A DNA stretch of 58,022 nucleotides, from assembly GCA_947178165.1 (NCBI GenBank), contig CAMWXH010000007.1, forward strand, positions 1 to 58,022, in the 5' to 3' direction. Made by a program: the position numbers and the translations under genes. Source of the DNA: an uncultured Porphyromonadaceae bacterium (GTDB lineage Bacteria; Bacteroidota; Bacteroidia; Bacteroidales; Muribaculaceae). This document shows, piece by piece, positions 17,370 through 24,502 of the stretch. The first letter of the stretch is position 1, and each line of letters begins with the position of its first letter. Under the pieces are notes generated by a model. That model worked only from the letters and a program-made list of their open reading frames with translations. It was not told the DNA's origin and did not search any database.

Positions 17370-17426
17370 AAGTGTTCAGATAAAATTTAGGTAAAGTCGT
17401 AAAAAGTCACCTAATTTTGAACACTT
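17370..17426. repeat. Large inverted repeat in the leader of fimbrial copy A
   Basis: Left arm 17370-17392 (AAGTGTTCA ... AATTTAGGT) and right arm 17409-17426 (ACCTAATTTTGAACACTT) pair over about 18 bp, with a 16-nt loop. It sits 30-90 bp upstream of the ATG of copy A. Confidence 0.65.
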
Positions 17427-17475
17427 ATTTAGCTAATTTCTCAAAACTACTTAAAAGATAAAGTGTAAAAAGATA

Positions 17476-17510
17476 ACGGAGACCCATTGTTATTGGGCTC
17501 CGTCCTGGCT
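17476..17510 (-). terminator. Terminator between the two FimB/Mfa2-like genes
   Basis: ACGGAGACCCA pairs with TGGGCTCCGT (one mismatch) around a short loop; on the minus strand it is followed by TATCTTTTT. Copy A would then need its own promoter; a minus-strand TAGTTTTG box lies at 17442-17449. Confidence 0.7.
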
Positions 17511-17546
17511 CGAAACAGTTGATTAATAATATATGGAGAATGAAAA

Positions 17547-18449
17547 TTATTTGTCATTCAGGAAAAACATAAATCTGTAATCGCTTTTACGGTCAAGATA
17601 TTCCTGATCTGACCAATCCTTTGCTTCATTGGGCTTGTTTTCCAGAATAAGCTCAACAACCGGTATGCGTACCACCTCATCACTGTTTTGGGTTATAACG
17701 AGAGTGGCTTTGCTGTCTGCTGTATATCTGAAAGTAGAGAAACGTGCAATGAGAACCGATAATGTCATGTCCGCGCCATCATCTATATTCCCAGCTTCGA
17801 TCGAATAGGGGAGATAGTCGAATGAAGCAGTGGTTTTAGGAGTAAGATTCCATTCCAGACTATTTGTGCTGTCAGCGATGCGGATATCGAAATCTTCCGG
17901 ATTGATTTCTCCATTCGTATCTTGAATCATGACACTCACATCTTTTGTAACTTTAGTCAAGCTGAGAGCAAGCTTATTGTCAACGTCTTCGTTGATTTTT
18001 ACATTCTGAGCTGAAGCGTTAAAAATGGCAGGCAACTCGGCATTGCATACGTTTGACTCGATAGGAAGGGAAAGAGTGAGCTGTGAAATGGAACTTGGTG
18101 TGAGGGTGGGAATCAGCGGCATATCGGAAGTGAGTCCGCACCATGTCACAAAATCGTATTCTCCGACAGGAAGGGTGGCTTCTACTGAGAAGTCATTGGA
18201 AAATGCATTTTGTGCATTCTCTGTGTGCGACCATGCCAATTTACCGTTCTTGTCGAAAGCCCACACTGCCACGGAAGATACCTCTTTTGCAAATTCGTCG
18301 GAATTCAACATATTGAGGTCGTAGCAGAAACTGATAGAGCAATTGGCCTTGACGGTATCATCTTTCGGATCATCGTCAGATGAACAGGCAGACATGGTGA
18401 ATGCTAGTGATGTCAAGAGAATCAGATAAAAGGAAATTTTTGATTTCAT
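17547..18449 (-). CDS. FimB/Mfa2-family fimbrial anchor lipoprotein, copy B
   Basis: A 300-residue lipoprotein (lipobox TMSAC, Cys22) with the same landmarks as copy A: CSISFCYDLNMLNSDEF, VSSVAVWAFDKNGKL, LPVGEYDFVTWCGL and the end DQEYLDRKSDYRFMFFLNDK, the last matching the usual FimB/Mfa2 C-terminus better than copy A. Inferred role: outer-membrane anchor or assembly factor for a fimbria. Transcribed from a well-formed promoter at 18619-18649, leaving about 160 nt of untranslated leader with two hairpins, so post-transcriptional control is possible. Confidence 0.84.
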   Translation of the reverse strand: MKSKISFYLILLTSLAFTMSACSSDDDPKDDTVKANCSISFCYDLNMLNSDEFAKEVSSVAVWAFDKNGKLAWSHTENAQNAFSNDFSVEATLPVGEYDFVTWCGLTSDMPLIPTLTPSSISQLTLSLPIESNVCNAELPAIFNASAQNVKINEDVDNKLALSLTKVTKDVSVMIQDTNGEINPEDFDIRIADSTNSLEWNLTPKTTASFDYLPYSIEAGNIDDGADMTLSVLIARFSTFRYTADSKATLVITQNSDEVVRIPVVELILENKPNEAKDWSDQEYLDRKSDYRFMFFLNDK

Positions 18450-18530
18450 AGGTTAAATTTAATTTCAGTTATTTTGCTTCGGGTGAAAAACATATTGCTT
18501 TCAGGTTGTCCGAGTAAAGATTCCTGCATA

Positions 18531-18600
18531 ATCAGTGACACTCCGGAGCGTCACTGATGATTGATGGAAATTCGGATCCGTTGATAATTCCATCGGATAT
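18531..18600. promoter_or_regulatory. Paired hairpins in the 5' leader of fimbrial copy B
   Basis: A near-perfect palindrome at 18531-18558 (ATCAGTGAC ... GTCACTGAT, one mismatch) and a second inverted repeat at about 18573-18592 (ATGGAAATT with AATTCCAT), both between the predicted transcription start and the ATG. Confidence 0.5.
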
Positions 18601-18618
18601 GTTTAATATTCACTCTCG

Positions 18619-18649
18619 CAAAGATAGGCAATAAATTTCAAGAAGCAAA
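18619..18649 (-). promoter_or_regulatory. Promoter of fimbrial copy B
   Basis: On the minus strand: TTTG (18649-18646), exactly 19 nt, TATCTTTG (18626-18619). An exact match to the Bacteroidetes consensus. Confidence 0.75.
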
Positions 18650-18717
18650 ATATTTCATTATTTTTTTTAAATTATATCCCCATTACAGGCATTGGATAAA
18701 TCTTATACATATAGCTA

Positions 18718-18924
18718 TTATCCTTCAAGATCGCTTGCGCATGAAACCTCGACAGTCATTGTTTCATTGTCGAACACCACATCGATGGGCAGACTCATCG
18801 GGGCACGTTTAATAGGTTTTGCTTGAGAACTCTGAGAGGAAGTCTTGATGTCAATCTTAACTTTCTCAGCTTTGCATGGAGCTAAAAGAAGCAAAGAGAT
18901 GATTAAAAACAGTAATTTTTTCAT
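18718..18924 (-). CDS. Short DUF3244-like secreted protein, probably truncated
   Basis: A 68-residue product from the ATG at 18924: signal peptide MKKLLFLIISLLLLAPCKA, then KPIKRAPMSLPIDVVFDNETMTVEV, a stretch typical of the N-terminal part of DUF3244 proteins. These are normally about 110-130 residues, but this frame stops at ASDLEG. Dropping one base there reopens the frame for about 17 more codons (DNSYMYKIYPMPVMGI), then stops again. It may be a decayed copy or an unusually short member. The promoter at 18949-18980 supports the start and suggests it is still transcribed. Confidence 0.6.
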   Translation of the reverse strand: MKKLLFLIISLLLLAPCKAEKVKIDIKTSSQSSQAKPIKRAPMSLPIDVVFDNETMTVEVSCASDLEG

Positions 18925-18948
18925 AATAAAAATGTTAAATTTTTTCTG

Positions 18949-18980
18949 CAAATATAGGCTATAGAAAGTATTTTTTCAAA
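18949..18980 (-). promoter_or_regulatory. Promoter of the DUF3244-like gene
   Basis: On the minus strand TTTG (18980-18977), 20 nt, TATATTTG (18956-18949). It lies 25 bp before the ATG at 18924 and overlaps the codons of the longer alternative frame, which argues against the upstream start. Confidence 0.7.
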
Positions 18981-19097
18981 CAAAAAAATTTAACATTTGA
19001 TATTTTATATAATTGCTAATTAATGAATTAGACATGGGTGGTAGATGAAAAGTTTTACAGGCTATTTAAAAGTTTAACATTTTATCTCATTTTGCCA

Positions 19098-20912
19098 TTA
19101 TCTTAATTTAGAAGCAATAAATAGCCCTAAGTTTGTATCGTTTTGACTCAATCCAAGTTTAGACCTGATTTCACTGCTTATAATATAGTGTCGCTTGGTT
19201 TGTAGATATTCCCCAATGTCCTTACCTTTTAAACCCAATGCATACAAGCATATATATTTTATCTCCAATTCAGAGAGCCCTTTTGTTTCCAGCATCCGCA
19301 TAAATTCAGGATATAAAGAGATATATAAAAGTTTTGTGGTTTCAAGAAATTTTTCTTTATCTTTAGTGGCCTTTTGTAAAAGATTATTGGATGTTTTTAA
19401 ATAATCCCTGCTTACTGAGAGATGAGATGAAATAAGAGCATTAAGTATGTCTAAACGGTCTTTCACTAATTCTTTGAAATCAGAAGAGATTTGTGCCTGC
19501 TTTTCAATTATTTGCGTCAATTGCTCTCTTTCGGTAATCAAACGTTCAAGATTTTTTCTGATGTTTTCAGATTCGAGATTTAAAGTATTTCGTTCTGTTT
19601 TAATTTTTTCATTCTCTGTGTTCAATATAATTACCTCCTTTTTTAGTTTTAATTTTTCTTCTTCTATAGAATCTTTTTCACGTTTGATTTTATTATTCTC
19701 TTCCCCTGCTATTTTTAATTTATTTGCAAGTTGAAATTGTTCTTTTTCCGCTTTAAGTTTGCGAATTTTAACTACTCTGAGACGCAGAGATACAAGAGTA
19801 ATTAACATACAGAGAATAAGTCCAAAGATGAGGGAATAGTTGATTATGTCTTTTTTACGCTGTTTTTCAATAATAATTGATTTTTCCAGCGCATATTTCT
19901 TTTCAACAAAAAGAATATCTCGCGATAGAAGGTCGCTTACCAGCGAGTCAGATTCTTTAATATAAGATTTTAGAGCTTTTAATGATCCATTATAATCTTG
20001 ACTATTTTCTAAAACAGTAGATTCTATCGAGTAATATTTTAAGCCTTCATCCAACTTGCCTTTCTTAACGGAATCAAGATAGGAAAGAGCTTTGGATTTT
20101 AGTCCGATCTTAGAGTACCCGATCGCTAAATCCAGTTTGATGTCATTGTTAGAAGGATATATACTTAAAGAATCAAGAAGGTTCTTAAGGTGACTATCTG
20201 TAAAGTATTCATTCCCATAAATTATTTGATTATGATGGAATGTATAGCTGTAATCATCATCCGGTCGATACGTGTATTTAATTATTTTCATAAGGCTGTC
20301 AGCTTGCTCTCTGTTATTAAGAATTATGTAGCCTTCTAAAGCATTTAGCAGACATGATTGTTTGAAATCATGTTTATTTAATTTATCGTATATATTTGCA
20401 GCCAATATTGCATTTTTAATATATGATTCAATTCTTCGCTGTTTAAAATATAAAATACTTTCTATGTCATAAGTCCTGCCTAATATTAGAGAATCCGTAA
20501 TTTCATCTTTAAGCTCTGTGGCTTTGATGAAACATTTCATAGCCTCTTCATCTTCATTGCGGTTCTGGTAGATTCGACCTTGATAATAGAGCGTGCGAAG
20601 TTTCTCGTCGGGATTCCCTTTTTTTAGGTAATAATCGATGGCCGGTTGTATCACCTCAAATGAGATGGTGTCGATATAGTTCTTGTCGTAGGCCATTGAT
20701 TTCAGAATGGCATAGCGTGCTTTCTCCTTTTGGGGAGCCATGCCGCCAACATTGATGGATTCAAGAATTGTCAGAGCAGAATCGGGAGCTGTCTCAATAA
20801 TATTATCAACCTGATCCATCATTTTCATATTTTCAGATTCTCCACACCCGCTAAATAATAGGAGGGAAATGAAAAGGAATGTTGACAATATTATATAGTG
20901 AGAATTTTTCAT
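19098..20912 (-). CDS. Membrane-spanning TPR lipoprotein with cytoplasmic coiled coil and HTH
   Basis: A 604-residue protein when started at ATG 20912. A lipobox (LLLFSGC, Cys23) precedes a helical TPR-like region (about 30-335; e.g. LYYQGRIYQNRNEDEEAMKCFIKA). One transmembrane helix is at about 358-380 (INYSLIFGLILCMLITLVSL). Then come a long Glu/Lys-rich coiled coil (about 388-475) and a C-terminal LuxR/GerE-like HTH (about 545-604; LSELEIKYICLYALGLKGKDI). This is a Bacteroidetes one-component receptor design: periplasmic sensing to cytoplasmic DNA binding. It sits upstream of the fimbrial genes on the same strand but has its own promoter, so control of them is only inference. Confidence 0.8.
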   Translation of the reverse strand: MKNSHYIILSTFLFISLLLFSGCGESENMKMMDQVDNIIETAPDSALTILESINVGGMAPQKEKARYAILKSMAYDKNYIDTISFEVIQPAIDYYLKKGNPDEKLRTLYYQGRIYQNRNEDEEAMKCFIKATELKDEITDSLILGRTYDIESILYFKQRRIESYIKNAILAANIYDKLNKHDFKQSCLLNALEGYIILNNREQADSLMKIIKYTYRPDDDYSYTFHHNQIIYGNEYFTDSHLKNLLDSLSIYPSNNDIKLDLAIGYSKIGLKSKALSYLDSVKKGKLDEGLKYYSIESTVLENSQDYNGSLKALKSYIKESDSLVSDLLSRDILFVEKKYALEKSIIIEKQRKKDIINYSLIFGLILCMLITLVSLRLRVVKIRKLKAEKEQFQLANKLKIAGEENNKIKREKDSIEEEKLKLKKEVIILNTENEKIKTERNTLNLESENIRKNLERLITEREQLTQIIEKQAQISSDFKELVKDRLDILNALISSHLSVSRDYLKTSNNLLQKATKDKEKFLETTKLLYISLYPEFMRMLETKGLSELEIKYICLYALGLKGKDIGEYLQTKRHYIISSEIRSKLGLSQNDTNLGLFIASKLR

Positions 20913-20939
20913 TATATGTGAGGCTAAAAAGAACAGGTG

Positions 20940-20970
20940 CAAAGTTAATTAAAAATAATAAAAGTGCACA
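20940..20970 (-). promoter_or_regulatory. Promoter of the TPR/HTH regulator
   Basis: On the minus strand TGTG (one mismatch to TTTG), 19 nt, TAACTTTG (20947-20940). It overlaps the upstream end of the longer frame and supports the ATG at 20912. Confidence 0.6.
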
Positions 20971-21015
20971 GAAATTTTTAATTCAATTAGTGTATTGACT
21001 AAAGATAGACAAAAA

Positions 21016-21045
21016 GAAGGAGGCCCGCATAATGGGGCCTCCTTC
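21016..21045 (-). terminator. Rho-independent terminator of the serpin gene
   Basis: GAAGGAGGCCC pairs perfectly with GGGCCTCCTTC over 11 bp; on the minus strand it is followed by TTTTTG. Confidence 0.85.
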
Positions 21046-21072
21046 GGGATTGATATGTGAGATTGGAAAGTG

Positions 21073-22356
21073 TCAGAGATTTCTTACCACACCTGCAAAG
21101 AGGATTATGTCGTTTGTTGTCTCTGTGATTGAGAATATAAATGGACGGTTCACATTTACCACTACCGGTTTGTATGGTATTTCTTCACCTGTAGAATTGA
21201 ATACTAAAGCCCCTGTGACGGCGGCGGCCTCCGCGCCCTCCTCATTAACCTTGATTTTAGCAACCTGCTTCATAAACTCGCAATAGAGATCATCTGCAAT
21301 CTTTGATAGAGAGCCACTGGTGTTGAAAAGCCGATAAATCCCCAGCTGCTCTCCAACCTCCTTGAGCCGGTTGTTTTCATATTCCAATTCAAATTTGGGC
21401 AGAGTCAAGATGCATCCGCAATCGCCTAAGGTATCTTCCATATAATCATCTGAAGAGGCCAATGCTTCTTCAATAGATGTACCTTTATTCGGAAGATATA
21501 TGTTGAAAGCGTATGTTTTATTTCCGTAAAACAGAGTTATAATCTCACCTGATTGGATTCTGCTATACTTTATTCCATATTCGCCATGCATCATCTCTAC
21601 TTCCGAGGATTGTCCGTTGGAGGAGATGAAGGTGCCTTTATCTGTTTTTTCGGCATCGAAAGGTTCAGTCCATTTGCCATTGAAATAAAGGGCGTTCACT
21701 AAGAACATTAAACCGTCATTGAGAGGTTTCTTCAGAAATTCGGGAATCATTCCATTGGTTTTGTCGGAACACCATTTATTTATGGCATTCTTGGTCTCGA
21801 CAGTGTTAAGATCCACTATGAAAGAATCCGCATTGAAATTGTCATGAAGCAAATTCATATAATCTGCAGAGGGATTGAATGCATTATCCAACCAGACTGA
21901 GTTTGCCGTGGAGAATTTCACCTGATTGTCTGCTTTGGGGAGAACATCTGTCAGAAGGGAATAGAAAGAATTTAGGTTATCAAGATTGGTTCCGAGAGCC
22001 GTAGTGATTTCAGCGAGTGTTTCCACATCAGCACCGTTGGCCAGCATGGTGAGGATATTGCTGAACCCGAGCGGGGAAATGAAAACATTTCCATCCGGGT
22101 CGATAAGATTGGCTTGCTCCACCGATTTCCGAAGCATATCGTAAGCAAATTTTTTGGTTGACGCATTTGCGTCGCGTTGCGCTGAAGTCAGTTCAATGTA
22201 TTTGAAATCGGTAGGTTTCTCCGGCTCATCTTCATCCGGCTGTGGTTGAGGAGGGGGGCAAATAACGGGGTTGTTCCCATTGTCATTATCGCATGATACG
22301 AGGATGCCAGTGAAAAGAGTCAGGAAGGCAAAGATGAATGCTATCTTTAGTTTCAT
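21073..22356 (-). CDS. Serpin-family protease inhibitor lipoprotein
   Basis: A 427-residue serpin behind a lipoprotein signal peptide (ILVSC, Cys22) and a Pro/Asp/Glu-rich spacer (about 30-50). Serpin landmarks: NVFISPLGFSNILTMLANGA, NSVWLD, FLVNALYFNGKWTEPFD, and the end NRPFIFSITETTNDIILFAGVV. The hinge EEGAEAAAV (372-380) is small and Ala-rich, as in inhibitory serpins, so it should trap a serine or cysteine protease. The reactive loop between Gly374 and NRPF (403-406) is several residues longer than in alpha-1-antitrypsin, so P1 cannot be assigned. It is 84 bp downstream of the sigma/barrel gene on the same strand, with no clear terminator between. Confidence 0.9.
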   Translation of the reverse strand: MKLKIAFIFAFLTLFTGILVSCDNDNGNNPVICPPPQPQPDEDEPEKPTDFKYIELTSAQRDANASTKKFAYDMLRKSVEQANLIDPDGNVFISPLGFSNILTMLANGADVETLAEITTALGTNLDNLNSFYSLLTDVLPKADNQVKFSTANSVWLDNAFNPSADYMNLLHDNFNADSFIVDLNTVETKNAINKWCSDKTNGMIPEFLKKPLNDGLMFLVNALYFNGKWTEPFDAEKTDKGTFISSNGQSSEVEMMHGEYGIKYSRIQSGEIITLFYGNKTYAFNIYLPNKGTSIEEALASSDDYMEDTLGDCGCILTLPKFELEYENNRLKEVGEQLGIYRLFNTSGSLSKIADDLYCEFMKQVAKIKVNEEGAEAAAVTGALVFNSTGEEIPYKPVVVNVNRPFIFSITETTNDIILFAGVVRNL

Positions 22357-22440
22357 AACCTATGTTTTTGTCTAAAATATTGTTTTTTTCTATAAGATAT
22401 GGATAATTAGAAAATACTGCATCTTTAGTTTGAAATTTTT

Positions 22441-24276
22441 TCACCATTTGAATCGGATACCGATTGGGAAGGTGAATCCCCACGATTGATCGGTCCAAAG
22501 ATTCGGTACATCGTTCTTGTTTGTGAAATAATGTTGAAGGGTAGGCTCGATGTATATATCAATCTTTTTGGACAAATTGAAGGATAGACCCACGCCGGCG
22601 CCTAACGACCAAACCGGGTGAGAATGAAACTTTCCGGTTTTCAGCGCCGGCACCATCCATTTCTCATTTGCTGATGCATAGACAGGATAATAGAAGGCTC
22701 CTCCAAGAGAACCATATATCCTTATTCTCGGAATAGAAAAGAATGTAAGGTTCAATTTCACCGGGATGCCGAGGTAGTGCCAATGGCATTCGGTCACAAA
22801 ACCGGAGTCCTCAAACGTGGAGTGAAGATAGGTGTAGCTTAAGCCTGTTTCGATTCCGAGAGTGGAATTGAAATTCTTCTGTGCTGTAAATGCAAAAGAG
22901 ATCGGGAGATGGTTGCGGTGAGATTGATTCTTCAATGGAGTTTTGGGGCGCATTCCCCCAATGTCAGCTCTTGAAATGGACTGCTTCCCATCATTGGAGC
23001 TATCAGTGCCATCGTCATCATCAGGATCATTGGTGCTATTAAAGCCGGGTTCTGGATCGTCGGGATTCCAATACACCGGCCCGTTACTATCACCGTTCCA
23101 ATTATTATCTCCATCACCGTTGTTATTTCCCGGAATGCCGTTATTGCCCTGCAGATTGCCATTATTCGCTAATAAATCCTGACTGTTAAAGCCGGTGTTT
23201 ACTGAGAATGATGCAACCCATTGGTTGTCGGCCGGACTTTCGGAAATGGGGAGGGGGTAGTTCAGATCGGCATAAAGGAAATCATATTCCTCAGCATATC
23301 TCAGGGAATCTTTATTCTCACCGGAAGTGTTTTCTGAAAAATTAACAGAATAGTTTATTCCGGTCGGTGTATCATTTACAATTGAATCTGTTAGAACCTC
23401 ATCTTTAGCAGAGCATGAATCAGTTGAAAGAGGGGCAGATGTAGGCACCTTTTTCATATTTTTGCTGCTGAAAACATTATTGGCGATGTTATTTCTTCTC
23501 CTCGCAGGAATAGCTGTAACAGACAAGGTTGAATTGGCAACCTTATTTCTTAAAGCTTTAGAATCTTCCGACTTGACAGGTGCAAAAGAATTGGAGGTGA
23601 CAAGGCTAAGAGCAGGGGGATTCATCTCTTTCTCAGAATCTTTTCTGACAATATAATATATTGCAGGAACACCCAAAGCGAGGAGAAGCATAAGAATGCC
23701 TGCTCTGCTTTTATAATTGTTGATGAGTTGACGGAGTTGAAGTTTTGCTCTGAAGAGCTGGGAGGAGGATGAGTTGGGAGCAATACCAAGGATTTGTGAA
23801 ATCTCCTTATGCGATTTGTTTTCAAAGACAGCGAGGCGGAACACATTCTTATATCCTGCCGGGAGAGAGTCGATCAGGGAGGTCAGGATGTCGAAGTCAA
23901 CAACATTCTCTATCAATTGAGGATCCTCGACATCGGGGAGATCATCAATTAGCTGAGCCACGTCGCGCGATTTGAGAAACTTGAGTGATAGGTTTCTCAT
24001 TATGGTTGCGAGCCAATAATCTATACGCTCGGAATCTCTAAGTGAGTCAAGGCGCGTGAAGGCGATGATGAAGCCATCGTGAAGAATATCCTGGGCATCG
24101 TTTATATCGTCAACATATCGCTGTATAAGTGAAAGCATACGGGGCGCAAAGCGTGTATAAAGAAGGTTCATGGCTTCTTTATCACCCTTTTTACACAATT
24201 CCACTAATCGGATGTTGTCGATATGTTGACTATCTTTCACGTCATATAAGATATGTGGAGCTTCGAAATACTGCAC
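22441..24276 (-). CDS. ECF-type sigma factor fused to a TM helix and an outer-membrane beta-barrel
   Basis: One uninterrupted 611-codon frame. Residues 24-103 are sigma region 2 (LVELCKKGDKEAMNLLYTRF, AQDILHDGFIIAFTRL, YWLATIMRN). Residues 128-188 are sigma region 4 (LIDSLPAGYKNVFRLAVFE, HKEISQILGIAPNSSSSQLFRA). Residues 191-210 are a transmembrane helix (RAGILMLLLALGVPAIYYIV). A polar linker follows, including an Asn/Gly/Asp-rich part (370-430). Residues 352-365 and 456-611 form amphipathic beta-strands of an outer-membrane barrel (HLPISFAFTAQKNF, LGIETGLSYTYLHS, RIRIYGSLGGAFYYPVY, GFTFPIGIRFKW), ending in Trp as barrel proteins often do. The start is GTG at 24276, another GTG is at 24240. 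In related bacteria I know sigma and barrel as separate genes. Inferred: a one-chain outer-membrane-to-RNA-polymerase signalling protein. Confidence 0.82.
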   Translation of the reverse strand: MQYFEAPHILYDVKDSQHIDNIRLVELCKKGDKEAMNLLYTRFAPRMLSLIQRYVDDINDAQDILHDGFIIAFTRLDSLRDSERIDYWLATIMRNLSLKFLKSRDVAQLIDDLPDVEDPQLIENVVDFDILTSLIDSLPAGYKNVFRLAVFENKSHKEISQILGIAPNSSSSQLFRAKLQLRQLINNYKSRAGILMLLLALGVPAIYYIVRKDSEKEMNPPALSLVTSNSFAPVKSEDSKALRNKVANSTLSVTAIPARRRNNIANNVFSSKNMKKVPTSAPLSTDSCSAKDEVLTDSIVNDTPTGINYSVNFSENTSGENKDSLRYAEEYDFLYADLNYPLPISESPADNQWVASFSVNTGFNSQDLLANNGNLQGNNGIPGNNNGDGDNNWNGDSNGPVYWNPDDPEPGFNSTNDPDDDDGTDSSNDGKQSISRADIGGMRPKTPLKNQSHRNHLPISFAFTAQKNFNSTLGIETGLSYTYLHSTFEDSGFVTECHWHYLGIPVKLNLTFFSIPRIRIYGSLGGAFYYPVYASANEKWMVPALKTGKFHSHPVWSLGAGVGLSFNLSKKIDIYIEPTLQHYFTNKNDVPNLWTDQSWGFTFPIGIRFKW

Positions 24277-24318
24277 GCGGATAGAAAATTTTTTTCATTT
24301 GCCTGTAAAATTTAAGGG

Positions 24319-24347
24319 CAAAGTTAGCTTAAATATTCTTAAACAAC
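24319..24347 (-). promoter_or_regulatory. Promoter of the sigma/barrel gene
   Basis: On the minus strand GTTG (24347-24344), 17 nt, TAACTTTG (24326-24319); the -33 part is imperfect. About 40 bp upstream of the GTG start. Confidence 0.5.
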
Positions 24348-24358
24348 ATTAGATTGCA

Positions 24359-24410
24359 AGATGTAACTTGCAAAATATACTAAAAATTGAAAGATGGAAC
24401 TTGCAAAATT
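24359..24410. repeat. Direct repeats in the divergent promoter region
   Basis: Two copies of AGATGNAACTTGCAAAAT begin at 24359 and 24392, 33 bp apart (about three helical turns). They lie between the sigma/barrel gene and the divergent secreted-protein gene. Candidate operator sites. Confidence 0.6.
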
Positions 24411-24502
24411 ATGTTCGAAAAAAAGAAAATGATCAAGAAGCAACTGAAAAGCAACGTAATTTGTTATAAAAGATAAAATAGAAACTATAAAACTATATTA
24501 TT

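Noticed and set aside
23690..23760. Idea that the sigma and barrel parts are two genes
   Set aside because: The frame is continuous through the junction, with no stop and no new start or ribosome site before the TM helix.
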